From contig JBCBRU010000001.1 in NCBI GenBank assembly GCA_039819565.1, forward strand, positions 4,873 to 68,872: a DNA stretch of 64,000 bases, written 5' to 3'. The notes under the pieces are model-generated. The model was not told where the DNA came from. It saw only the letters and a list, made by a program, of their open reading frames with translations, and did not search any database. Position 1 is the first letter of the stretch; every line of letters starts with the position of its first letter. A program made the translations under genes and the position numbers. Origin of the DNA: JAHQVK01 sp039819565 (lineage in GTDB: Bacteria > Myxococcota > Kuafuiibacteriia > Kuafuiibacteriales > Kuafuiibacteriaceae). Below, piece by piece: positions 1 to 8,011 of this stretch.

Positions 1-2
1 CG

Positions 3-677
3 GCTTTTCACCATATCGTCGACGACGTCTCGCAGACCCCACCGGAGTCGCCCCCGGGGGAAAGAGCGCTTTACTCTGACCTTGGGTTCATCCTCCTCGG
101 TGCGGCCCTCGAAAAGCACGGCCGCGCGCCCCTCTCTCATCTTTTCGCCCAACTCAACACGCCCCTCTTTTATCGCGACCGGCGCGGCGCCCCCGCCCCC
201 GAGCCCATCCCCCAGAACCTGCCCTTCGCCCCTACGGAGGGTGGCCTCGAGGGCGAGGTCCACGATGACAACGCGCGCGCGATGGGAGGCGCGGCGGGCC
301 ACGCCGGCCTCTTCGGCACGGCCTCGGGCGTGATCGAGGTCTGTGAGTCGCTGCTGCGGGCTTGGCACGGCGCCGAGGGAGAGCTTCTGAGGCCCGAGGT
401 GGCCCGAGAGATGTGGAAGGCCAGCCCGGTGCCGGAGTCTACGAGAACGATGGGCTGGGACCGGCCTTCTCCTGGGGGATCGAGCGCAGGCGGCAGCTGG
501 CCCGCGGACGGAGTGGGTCATCTCGGCTTTACCGGAACCTCGGTGTGGATCGATCCGGAGCGTGCCTTCGTGGTGGCCCTCGTGACCAATCGGGTCTGCC
601 CCACCCGAGATAACGACGCCATCAGAAGGGTCAGACCGGCTCTTCATGATGCTGCCCGCGCCGCCTGGATCCGATGA
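3..677 (+). CDS. Serine hydrolase of the beta-lactamase (class C/PBP-like) family, 5' end cut by the window
   Basis: The frame is open from base 3, so the N-terminus, including the expected SxxK motif, lies outside the window. Visible family marks are a Y-S-D-L-G-F segment at about bases 75-92 (the YxN position, with Asp in place of Asn), a G-G-A-A-G-H-A-G-L-F stretch, and a C-terminal G-H-L-G-F-T-G-T-S motif that matches the HxG/KTG strand of exported beta-lactamase-like esterases and peptidases. The substrate cannot be told; these proteins usually act on cell-wall peptides or esters rather than antibiotics. The stop overlaps the start of pabB in an ATGA (674-677), which suggests co-translation. 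Confidence 0.82.
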   Translation, partial: AFHHIVDDVSQTPPESPPGERALYSDLGFILLGAALEKHGRAPLSHLFAQLNTPLFYRDRRGAPAPEPIPQNLPFAPTEGGLEGEVHDDNARAMGGAAGHAGLFGTASGVIEVCESLLRAWHGAEGELLRPEVAREMWKASPVPESTRTMGWDRPSPGGSSAGGSWPADGVGHLGFTGTSVWIDPERAFVVALVTNRVCPTRDNDAIRRVRPALHDAARAAWIR

Positions 678-2056
678 GAACCACCCAGCGCCCCGACGAA
701 ACAACCTACGAAGCTGTCGCGGCGGACGGGACGCGGTTGAGAGCTCGACTCATCCCTCGGCCCGCGCCTTCACCAGACCGCCTTCTCGGGCACGTCCAGC
801 CCGGGGACCGTCCCTTCGCTCTCGTCTCGGGACGAGGGGACCCGAGCCTCACACGGTGGAGCTACGGAGCTCTCGAAGCCTGCAGCCCGCACCTCGACTT
901 CATCACCGCCTTCGACGCGACGCGCGGCCACTTGGGGGTTCGGTCGCTTCCCGATGACTGGCCGCCCTTTACAGGGGGAGCGGTAGGCTACCTCAGCTAT
1001 GACGAAGGGTGGCGCTGGGCAGCCCGACCACGGCCTCCCCGACCCCAACCCTTGGGGCTCCCGCCCGAGCGTTTTCATCGCTACGACGCCCTCTATGCCC
1101 GCAACGAGCGGACGGGCAGCGGACTCGTCATTTGGGAAGCGCGGCCGGATGCGGCCCGTCGCGCCCGGCGTATCGAGCAAGCGCTCCTTCGACCCGAGCG
1201 GCGCCTCCGCGGTCAGCTCGTAGGCGGCGCCTCAAAGCTGCATCCTCGCGTCGATCGGGCCAGCCACGAGGCCCGGATTTCTTCCGCGCTGCGGCTCATC
1301 GCGGAGGGTGAGATCTATCAGGTGAACCTGACCTATGCCCTCGAGGGGCGCTTTCGTGGGCATCCCGGGGCGGCGCTTCAGCGCCTGGTTCAGGACGGCG
1401 CCCCGCCGTTCTCGGCCTATCTCGGCGTCGACGACGAGGCCCACGTCGTATCGGCATCGCCGGAGTGTTTTCTCGAGCTGAACGCCGATGGACGTCTGCG
1501 CACCTTTCCCATCAAAGGGACGCACCGGAGAGCCCCGGCCCCGGATCGCGATGTCGCCCTCGCTGCCGCCCTGCGGGCCGACCCCAAGGAGCGCGCCGAA
1601 CATTTGATGATCGTCGACCTGCTCAGGAACGACCTCGGTCGCGTCGCGCGTCCCGGCACGGTGGAGGTCCCCAGCCTCGCCTACGTCGAGTCCTTCCCGA
1701 CCGTCCATCATCTCACCACAACCATCGAGGCGGACCTCGATCCTATGCGCACCGGGGCCGAGGTTTTGGCCGCGACCTTCCCGGGTGGATCCATCACCGG
1801 GGCCCCAAAACAAGCGGCAATGGAGGTGATCGACGCGCTCGAGGACGAGGCTCGGGGTCTCTATACCGGAGCCCTGGCGTGGATCGACCGCGGTGGAGCT
1901 CTTCGCGCTAGCATCGCCATTCGAACCGCCGAGGTGCACCAGGGCGCCCTTCGTTTCGGGGTCGGGGGAGGGATCGTGGCCGACTCGGTGCCGGCTCGAG
2001 AGTGGGAAGAGACCCGCCTCAAGGCGCAGGCGCTCGCGGGGGCCTTGGCCGGCTGA
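674..2056 (+). CDS. pabB: Aminodeoxychorismate synthase component I (PabB-like, chorismate-binding family)
   Basis: A 460-residue chorismate-utilising enzyme that should convert chorismate and amide nitrogen to 4-amino-4-deoxychorismate for folate synthesis, in the cytosol with a PabA glutaminase. Family motifs in order are E-G-E-I-Y-Q-V-N near residue 211, P-I-K-G-T near 279, the E-R-A-E-H-L-M-I-V-D-L-L-R-N-D-L block near 313, G-G-S-I-T-G-A-P-K near 371 and the final F-G-V-G-G-G-I-V-A-D-S segment. P-I-K-G-T is more typical of PabB than of TrpE, and no trp gene is nearby. It starts inside the stop of the preceding hydrolase, and its 3' end overlaps the convergent alpha/beta hydrolase by 38 bases. 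Anthranilate or isochorismate synthase is less likely but not excluded. Confidence 0.88.
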   Translation: MRTTQRPDETTYEAVAADGTRLRARLIPRPAPSPDRLLGHVQPGDRPFALVSGRGDPSLTRWSYGALEACSPHLDFITAFDATRGHLGVRSLPDDWPPFTGGAVGYLSYDEGWRWAARPRPPRPQPLGLPPERFHRYDALYARNERTGSGLVIWEARPDAARRARRIEQALLRPERRLRGQLVGGASKLHPRVDRASHEARISSALRLIAEGEIYQVNLTYALEGRFRGHPGAALQRLVQDGAPPFSAYLGVDDEAHVVSASPECFLELNADGRLRTFPIKGTHRRAPAPDRDVALAAALRADPKERAEHLMIVDLLRNDLGRVARPGTVEVPSLAYVESFPTVHHLTTTIEADLDPMRTGAEVLAATFPGGSITGAPKQAAMEVIDALEDEARGLYTGALAWIDRGGALRASIAIRTAEVHQGALRFGVGGGIVADSVPAREWEETRLKAQALAGALAG

Positions 2057-2963
2057 ACCAGCCGAGGATCGCTCGCCACATTCGGCCCAGGAAGGTTTTG
2101 GCCGGGCCGAAGGGGCCCCGCGGAGCGGGACTCGGAATCGGTACGAGCTTGAATTGCCGAGTCTCGGCCGTCTCAGCCTCGGTCTGCCCCCAAAACGACT
2201 CGAGATGACGCGCCGTCCGCTCCGGGGCTTCGACCATGGGCGCGTGCCCGATGTCCGGCCAGACCGAGAGCTCTCCATTGGGGAAGACTTCGGCCATCCG
2301 GCGCGCCGCCGCCCGGGGGACGAGGGTATCCTGCTCACCCCACACCACCGAGACCGGATGACGAAGCTGAGCAACACGGTCCTCGTGGGCCACCTCCGCG
2401 AGCGCCTCGAAGTAGGTCAGGGTGGTGTCCGTGGACTGCTGAGAGGCCACCGACACCAGCTGCTGAAAGAACCCTCCGTCGACCGCTCGGCTCGGAATCT
2501 GCCGGCGGAGGGAGCTGGCCAGCTGGCGACGATGGGCGCCGATCCATCGGGCACCATCCAGTCCGGCCCGTAAGAAGCGACGGCTTTTGGGGTCCTTGGG
2601 GTCGAAGCGACGCAGAACCTCGGCCATTTCACCGTCCCCTTCCGCCATTTCGGCGGTGCCGTCCAAGGGCGCAGGCCCAAACAGCGCCAGATCGATCACC
2701 CGCTCCGGGCGCAGATCGAGGAGATGGATCGCGACCGCAGCGCCCAGGCTGTGGGCCACCAGATGAAACCGGGCTCCGTCGAGTCGAGGATCCACGGCGG
2801 CGATCACTCGGTGCGCGATCTCTTCCAGATCGTTGGAGGCCGGCAAGGCCCCGCTCCGGCCACAGCCCGGGAGATCTACGGCGAGCAGATGCCGCCCCAC
2901 CCCGGATTCGAACAGAGGCTGCCACCATAGCGAGGACGCGAAGTTTCCGTGGATCAGCACCAC
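2019..2963 (-). CDS. Alpha/beta-fold hydrolase
   Basis: The protein carries the fold's H-G-N oxyanion segment (residues 5-7 from this start), an A-H-S-L-G nucleophile elbow (Ser72), a G-E-Q-D acid (Asp210) and a G-H-A-P His (His238), so the triad is complete. The substrate is unknown. The start is a problem. The first ATG/GTG/TTG codon in frame is GTG at 2963, which puts H-G at residue 5, yet the frame stays open back to the TGA at 3087-3089 and encodes a plausible N-terminus (about 30 residues ending E-R-P-G-G-G-R-P). Translation may begin at a CTG near 3053 or 3056. The C-terminus has a Pro/Arg-rich tail. The end overlaps pabB on the other strand. Confidence 0.8.
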   Translation of the reverse strand: MVLIHGNFASSLWWQPLFESGVGRHLLAVDLPGCGRSGALPASNDLEEIAHRVIAAVDPRLDGARFHLVAHSLGAAVAIHLLDLRPERVIDLALFGPAPLDGTAEMAEGDGEMAEVLRRFDPKDPKSRRFLRAGLDGARWIGAHRRQLASSLRRQIPSRAVDGGFFQQLVSVASQQSTDTTLTYFEALAEVAHEDRVAQLRHPVSVVWGEQDTLVPRAAARRMAEVFPNGELSVWPDIGHAPMVEAPERTARHLESFWGQTEAETAETRQFKLVPIPSPAPRGPFGPAKTFLGRMWRAILGWFSRPRPPRAPAP

Positions 2964-3086
2964 GGGGCGTCCGCCTCCGGGGCGCTCACGGACGTGCAGC
3001 TGCGCTTCGATGGGCGGGTGATGACATGCTGCGTCGCAAAAGAAAACGGGCAGCAGGAGGGGGAAGCGGAGAAGACGCCAACGGCC

Positions 3087-3971
3087 TCAGATCGCGCCGG
3101 AGAAGGTGTTGCAGCTTGCTGGGTTCCCGGTCTCGAAGCCGCGACGGAACCACCGCATACGCTGGGCGGAGGTTCCGTGGCTGAAGCTCTCGGGACGGAC
3201 CGTGCGTCCGGCGTTCTTTTGCAGGGTATCGTCACCGATCGCAGCCGCCGCGTTCATCGCCTCCTCGAGGTCGCCCGCTTCCAGCAGCCCTTTTTGGCGA
3301 GTGCCGTGCGCCCAGACGCCCGCAAAGCAGTCCGCTTGCAGCTCGAGCCGCACACTCAGCCCCTGAGCGCCCTTTTGCTGAGACTTGGGGGCGCGATGCA
3401 CCTTCGAGCTCGTGCCCTGGAGGTTTTGCACGTGGTGCCCGATCTCATGGGCAATCACGTAGGCGCGTGCGAAATCCCCCGGAGCCCCGAGTCGGGCGGA
3501 GAGGGTCTGAAAAAAGGAGAGGTCGATGTAGGCGCGCTGATCCGCGGGGCAGTAAAAAGGGCCCGTGGCGGCAGCCCCGAGGCCACATCCGCCCGTCGAC
3601 GTTTGGCCGGAAAACAGGACCAGCTTCGCTCGCTTATAGCGCCCCGGGCCCGGGTACTTCCGCTCCCAGAGGGCCTGAACGTCGTCCAGTACGAAGGCTA
3701 CGAAGCTCCGCTGCGGGTCTGTTCCCGGAGGGGGAGCATTTCGGCCCGTGCTCGATGAAGCGGGTGCGACCGAGCCCAGGCCCCCCACGGCCTGCAGCGC
3801 GTAGTAGCCGAGAAAGAGCACGACCACTCCGCCCATTCCGAAACGTGAAGCCACGAGGTTGAGAAGGAGATTGAACCCCACGCCGCCTCCACGTCCGCCT
3901 CCGCCTCCGCGATAGGTCTCCCCTCGCCGGTCGATGACGTCCGGGCTCTCGTGCTGATCGTCGTAGCGCAC
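3087..3971 (-). CDS. Neutral zinc metallopeptidase, YpfJ-like family
   Basis: The chosen GTG at 3971 gives about 294 residues beginning with the family-like start V-R-Y-D-D; the frame itself opens further upstream at 4070, but that part looks like non-coding extension. Order of parts: a short hydrophilic N-terminus, a Gly-rich stretch, one transmembrane segment (V-V-V-L-F-L-G-Y-Y-A-L), then a peptidase domain with the zinc motif H-E-I-G-H-H and a downstream L-E-L-Q-A-D-C-F-A-G-V-W block that supplies the third ligand in this family. It is probably membrane-anchored with the peptidase outside the cytosol. The physiological substrate is unknown for the family. The next gene downstream lies in the same reading frame, separated only by the TGA at 3087-3089. 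Confidence 0.85.
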   Translation of the reverse strand: MRYDDQHESPDVIDRRGETYRGGGGGRGGGVGFNLLLNLVASRFGMGGVVVLFLGYYALQAVGGLGSVAPASSSTGRNAPPPGTDPQRSFVAFVLDDVQALWERKYPGPGRYKRAKLVLFSGQTSTGGCGLGAAATGPFYCPADQRAYIDLSFFQTLSARLGAPGDFARAYVIAHEIGHHVQNLQGTSSKVHRAPKSQQKGAQGLSVRLELQADCFAGVWAHGTRQKGLLEAGDLEEAMNAAAAIGDDTLQKNAGRTVRPESFSHGTSAQRMRWFRRGFETGNPASCNTFSGAI

Positions 3972-4104
3972 GGCCCCATGCTGACGGGGTTCTGGGCCCG
4001 GGTAAACGGCCGGTCGGCTTCGAGCGTTCCAACCGAGCACGGAAGAAGGTGCTCGGCCTTCTCCGTTCAAGCCTCAGCGTTCGAAATTCGGTAGATTCCG
4101 AAGC

Positions 4105-5727
4105 ATGTGTCGGCGGCTAGGACTCCTTGCGGCCCTCGGGGTTTGCCTGACCCAAGGACGGCCCGCGGAAGCCTCCGGCGCCACGGATCGGGATCCCCGA
4201 CCCGACCCGACGGTGGTCGTCTTTCCCCTCAAGGTCGAGGGAGCGCTGTCCGACCTGGGCTTCGCACTGAGCCTACGGGTCCTTGGGGTTCTCCGAGCCG
4301 CCGGCGGTACCAACCTCGTGCACCCCAAGATGCTGGCTCGGGTCGCCGCGAAGTACGAGCCCCACGTGGCGAAGCTGCCCCCCACGCAGGCGAGAGCCCG
4401 CCTCGGTGGAGTCCTGGGGGCCGATCTGGTTCTCCACGGGCGGCTCGACGAGCGACGAGATCAGCTCGTTTTGAGCCTCGCCGAGGTGCCGTCAGGAGAC
4501 GTTGTCGCGACCCATGAATTCCGGCCACGGAAGCTTCGGAACGTCCTCGAGGGGCTCCCCGGGGCCGTCATGGCCACCTTCCGAAAAGCGGGATATCTCA
4601 CCGAGGTTCCCACCCCCGACCTTATAGAGGTCGCCCCTTCAACCCGGTACCGACAGGCCATGCTGGATCACGCCGCCTGCCATCGCGGGCTCATTCAGCA
4701 GCCGCTCGGCATCTCCCGACCGATCGTCGTCGACGAGTCGGCGGTCCGCCTGGCCATGGACTTTTGCCAAGAGGCTCTTCGGAGAGATCCTGGCTTCGAG
4801 AGCGCTCGCGCCGACCTCGCCCTCGCCCATGCTTTTCTGGGCGAGCAGCGACAGGCAGAGCGCATGCTCATTTCGCTGCGTGACTCGCGAAGCGTACTTC
4901 CGATGTATTGGCTGGCCCGCTTTTGGGTCCTGAGCCGGTTCTATGACCCTGACCTTGGCGTCGAGAACCTTCGTGAGGCCATCCGGACGCACCCCGGCTT
5001 CATGCTGGGTCGAGGCTATCTCGGAGAGGCCCTCCTCGCCCTCGGGCGGAGCGAGGAGGCGATCGAGGTATTCCAAGACTATCTCGATCGGTGCCCTCGA
5101 CAGAGCTACGTCATGGCCCAGATCGGAGCTGCGGCCAGCCGGGACGGGAGCCCCCAGCTCGGGATCGAATGGACGGAGCGCGCCCTGCGGGTCACGCCGG
5201 ACGATCCGGAGCTTCTGGCCCGGTTGGGTTCCCGGTGGATGGACGCCGGCCGCCCTCAGGCCGCGGTGGAGATTCTCGCCCGCGTCATCGAACGGGGCGG
5301 CGCTCGTGGCGGCATGCATTTAGCCCTGGGTAGGGCCCACATGGCCCTCGGTCATCGGACGGCTTCGGTCCGTCAGATCCGTCAGGCGATCGCCAAAAGT
5401 CCGGGGCCTTCCGGCTGGCGGACGCGCGGCGAGGCCCGGTATGCGCTCGCCGAGATGTGGACCGGCGAGGGTTCGCCAGAGAACGCCATCCGCCAGCTGC
5501 GCCAGGCTCTGCTCGAGGGCTACCTCGACGTGGGTGCGATCCAGTCGGACACCCTCGCGCCGCTGCGCAGCCATCGAGACTATCGGCGGCTTCGGCGGAC
5601 GGAGCCGAGGCCCGGCGCCGCGCCCCGCTACGTGTCACCGCTGGGTCGGGTGACGACGTCGGCCCGCCTAAAGCTCCGCACGCGCTTTGAGGTGTATAGC
5701 GATCGCCGCGTGCTCAACCGTCTCTGA
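4105..5727 (+). CDS. Exported TPR protein with a TolB/FlgO-like N-terminal domain
   Basis: A 540-residue protein starting with a Sec signal peptide (M-C-R-R then a hydrophobic core, probable cleavage after A-E-A). Residues about 35-160 resemble the TolB-N/FlgO type domain seen in many exported or cyclase-linked TPR proteins, with V-V-V-F-P-L and L-G-A-D-L-V-L-H-G-R-L segments. From about residue 210 to 490 a series of helix pairs with Ala/Leu/Gly/Tyr spacing looks like eight or so TPR units. It is probably a periplasmic or outer-membrane scaffold; no catalytic motif was seen. It ends 13 bases from the convergent ruvB. The exact function is unknown. Confidence 0.75.
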   Translation: MCRRLGLLAALGVCLTQGRPAEASGATDRDPRPDPTVVVFPLKVEGALSDLGFALSLRVLGVLRAAGGTNLVHPKMLARVAAKYEPHVAKLPPTQARARLGGVLGADLVLHGRLDERRDQLVLSLAEVPSGDVVATHEFRPRKLRNVLEGLPGAVMATFRKAGYLTEVPTPDLIEVAPSTRYRQAMLDHAACHRGLIQQPLGISRPIVVDESAVRLAMDFCQEALRRDPGFESARADLALAHAFLGEQRQAERMLISLRDSRSVLPMYWLARFWVLSRFYDPDLGVENLREAIRTHPGFMLGRGYLGEALLALGRSEEAIEVFQDYLDRCPRQSYVMAQIGAAASRDGSPQLGIEWTERALRVTPDDPELLARLGSRWMDAGRPQAAVEILARVIERGGARGGMHLALGRAHMALGHRTASVRQIRQAIAKSPGPSGWRTRGEARYALAEMWTGEGSPENAIRQLRQALLEGYLDVGAIQSDTLAPLRSHRDYRRLRRTEPRPGAAPRYVSPLGRVTTSARLKLRTRFEVYSDRRVLNRL

Positions 5728-5740
5728 CGGCGCCTCCCCC

Positions 5741-6772
5741 TTAGAGGAGGGGTCCTTGCGCGGGGGGCGGCTTTCGCCCCAGGTGGGCGTACGCACGACC
5801 CGTAGCCATTCGGCCGCGGGGCGTACGTTTGAGATACCCCTCTTTGATGAGGAAGGGCTCGTAGACATCTTCCACCGTATGCGCTTCTTCGCCCACCGCA
5901 GCCGCGAGGGTGTCGAGACCGACGGGACCTCCGTCGAAGCGATCGACCAGAGTGTGCATGAGGCGGCGGTCCATCTCGTCGAAGCCGGCCTCATCCACCC
6001 CAAGGGCGCGTAGCCCCTCTCCAGCGATGGCGCGCGTGATGCGGCCGTCTCCAAGGACCTCAGCGAAGTCGCGTAGCCGCCGCAGAAGCCGGTTGGCGAT
6101 GCGGGGAGTGCCGCGGGCACGCTTGGCGATCTCTGCGGCCCCGGCCGCTTCCAGCTCCGCCCCTAGTCGCTCCGCGGCCCGTCCCACGATCGTCTCGAGC
6201 TCTTCAGGCGAGTAGAAGTCCAGGCGCGCGACATATCCGAAACGGTCTCGGAGGGGACTCGAAAGGAGGCCGCTCCGCGTCGTCGCCCCGACCAGCGTGA
6301 ACCTCGGCAGAGGCAAGGTCATACTTCGGGCGTGGGGACCATCCCCGATGACCACGTCGAGGCGGAAGTCTTCCATGGCCGGATAGAGATACTCCTCCAC
6401 GGCGGTATTGAGCCGGTGAATCTCATCGATGAAAAGGAGATCGCCAGGCTCGAGGCTGGTGAGAATGCCGGCGAGATCTCCCTTCTTCTCCAGCGCTGGG
6501 CCAGCGGTCACGTGCAGTCGCACCCCCATCTCCTCGGCTACGATATGGGCCAAAGAGGTCTTTCCCAGCCCTGGTGGGCCTGAGAACAGCAGGTGGTCGA
6601 TAGGCTCGCCACGTCGCTTGGCGGCCTCCGTAAACACCTGCAGGTTGGCCTTCACACTGGTTTGACCGACATACTCAGAAAACCCTCGGGGTCGGAGAGC
6701 AAGATCGATGGGACCGTCGCCCTCGAGGGCCATACCGCTCACGGCGCGGCTTCCGTCTTCGCCCTGCGTCAC
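5741..6772 (-). CDS. ruvB: Holliday junction branch-migration ATPase RuvB
   Basis: A 343-residue AAA+ motor that drives branch migration of Holliday junctions with RuvA. Visible are R-P-R-G-F-S-E-Y-V-G-Q near residue 28, Walker A G-P-P-G-L-G-K-T, Walker B L-L-F-I-D-E-I-H-R-L, sensor G-A-T-T-R-S-G-L-L-S-S-P-L-R-D-R-F-G and the C-terminal winged helix ending in R-T-P-R-G-R. The GTG start at 6772 adds a short variable leader; ATG at 6733 is an alternative. It is the last gene of a ruvC-ruvA-ruvB cluster, 33 bases after ruvA. Length and motifs are ordinary for the family. Confidence 0.98.
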   Translation of the reverse strand: MTQGEDGSRAVSGMALEGDGPIDLALRPRGFSEYVGQTSVKANLQVFTEAAKRRGEPIDHLLFSGPPGLGKTSLAHIVAEEMGVRLHVTAGPALEKKGDLAGILTSLEPGDLLFIDEIHRLNTAVEEYLYPAMEDFRLDVVIGDGPHARSMTLPLPRFTLVGATTRSGLLSSPLRDRFGYVARLDFYSPEELETIVGRAAERLGAELEAAGAAEIAKRARGTPRIANRLLRRLRDFAEVLGDGRITRAIAGEGLRALGVDEAGFDEMDRRLMHTLVDRFDGGPVGLDTLAAAVGEEAHTVEDVYEPFLIKEGYLKRTPRGRMATGRAYAHLGRKPPPAQGPLL

Positions 6773-6805
6773 CGGTTTCGGGTATCACATCGTCGGGCGA
6801 GGGCG

Positions 6806-7426
6806 TCACCCCTTTGGCCGGCACCAAGCCAAGGCCTCGCGGAGCAGCTCTTCGAGCCCCGCTTTGTCTCCGAGCGCCTTCACGGCGGCCTCAGCAGCCT
6901 CCACCGAGACCTGCTCCTTGAAGCCTAGATTGACAAGCGCGCTCACCACGTCGCTTGCCGCCCCTCCCTTGGGGCGAGCGGCTGCGCCCGCGACCGCGGC
7001 GGCGGTCACGGAGCCCGACGCCGAGGCGGGTCCAAGGGCCGTGATCTTGTCCCCCAAGTCCACGAGCAGGCGTTCCGCCGTCTTCTTCCCCACCCCGGGA
7101 AGCTTGGCGAGCTGAGCGGGTTCGCGGCGCGCGACCATTTCGATCAGCGTCGCGACGGGGGTCTGCAGAATGTTCATGGCCTTGACCGGGCCCACGCCAG
7201 GGACGCCGATCAAGAGATCGAAGAGCTCTTTTTCTTCACGCGTGAGAAAGCCGAAAAGCGTGATCGCGTCGTCTCTCACTGCGGTGTGAACGTAGAGATC
7301 GCACGGTTCCCCGATGCGCAGCGGCGCGTGTAGACTCGCCGTGACCAGATAGCCCACCCCTTGCACGTCGACGACGACCTGCGCCCCGTTTCGCTCGAGC
7401 ACCTCGCCCCGTAGACGCCCGATCAC
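6806..7426 (-). CDS. ruvA: Holliday junction DNA-binding subunit RuvA
   Basis: A 206-residue protein that binds the four-way junction as a tetramer and loads RuvB. It has the OB-fold start M-I-G-R-L-R-G-E-V, two helix-hairpin-helix motifs (L-I-G-V-P-G-V-G-P-V and L-A-K-L-P-G-V-G-K-K-T-A-E-R-L), an Ala/Gly-rich linker and a C-terminal domain III (V-S-A-L-V-N-L-G-F) that contacts RuvB. The GTG start overlaps the ruvC stop as GTGA (7423-7426), indicating translational coupling. Confidence 0.97.
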   Translation of the reverse strand: MIGRLRGEVLERNGAQVVVDVQGVGYLVTASLHAPLRIGEPCDLYVHTAVRDDAITLFGFLTREEKELFDLLIGVPGVGPVKAMNILQTPVATLIEMVARREPAQLAKLPGVGKKTAERLLVDLGDKITALGPASASGSVTAAAVAGAAARPKGGAASDVVSALVNLGFKEQVSVEAAEAAVKALGDKAGLEELLREALAWCRPKG

Positions 7427-7956
7427 CGACGGCCCCTCAGCGAACGACGCCGACCCCGAGGCGGGGCGGGAGGACGAGCCAGCAGGGCGAAGCGCGCGCG
7501 CGCCGCTCCGGCAAAAGCGACGGCGAGGGCGTCGCTCGCATCCTCTTGAGCGGCCTCAGGGAGACCGAGAAGCACCTTCACCATGGCTTGGACTTGCCCC
7601 TTGTCCGCACGTCCCTTTCCGGTCACGGCCTTCTTAACCTCTGAAGGCGAGATCTCGACCAGGGGGAGCTCCCTCAGTCCGCACGCGAGGAGCGCGACCC
7701 CTCGGGCATGTCCAAGCACCAGGGCGCTCCGAGCGCTCTTGTGGTGGAAGATGGACTCGAGAAACACGGCGTCGGGCGCGTGCCGTTCGAGGAGCGCTTC
7801 GAGACCGAGATGAATGTCCCGCAGGCGGTCCGCGAGGGGGCGACGCTCGCCGACGGCAAGGACGCCACAGTCCACCATTTCGTAACGGGATCCCTCATGG
7901 GCGATCACGCCCCAGCCGGTGAAGCGCGAGCCAGGGTCTATTCCGAAGGCCAACAT
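7423..7956 (-). CDS. ruvC: Holliday junction resolvase RuvC
   Basis: A 177-residue RNase H-fold endonuclease that cuts the junction held by RuvAB. It begins M-L-A-F-G-I-D-P-G-S-R with the first catalytic Asp at residue 7, followed by the Glu of F-L-E-S-I-F, the conserved V-K-K-A-V-T-G-K-G-R-A-D-K loop and the final D-A-S-D-A-L-A-V-A Asp pair. The C-terminus is short and Arg-rich. It is first in the ruvCAB cluster, 55 bases downstream of the oligopeptidase gene on the same strand. Confidence 0.97.
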   Translation of the reverse strand: MLAFGIDPGSRFTGWGVIAHEGSRYEMVDCGVLAVGERRPLADRLRDIHLGLEALLERHAPDAVFLESIFHHKSARSALVLGHARGVALLACGLRELPLVEISPSEVKKAVTGKGRADKGQVQAMVKVLLGLPEAAQEDASDALAVAFAGAARARFALLARPPAPPRGRRRSLRGRR

Positions 7957-8011
7957 GCGGGCTCCGCGGAACCGTAGCGGAGTCCGGTCGCGCTGACGAG
8001 CGCTTCATCGA

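Noticed and set aside
1232..2377. A 381-codon minus-strand frame opposite pabB
   Set aside because: The product is Arg/Ser/Gly-rich and shows no motif, while pabB on the other strand is well supported.
5728..5760. CCTCC/GGAGG pairing between the TPR gene and ruvB
   Set aside because: The stem is short with a large loop and no T-run, so it is not called a terminator.
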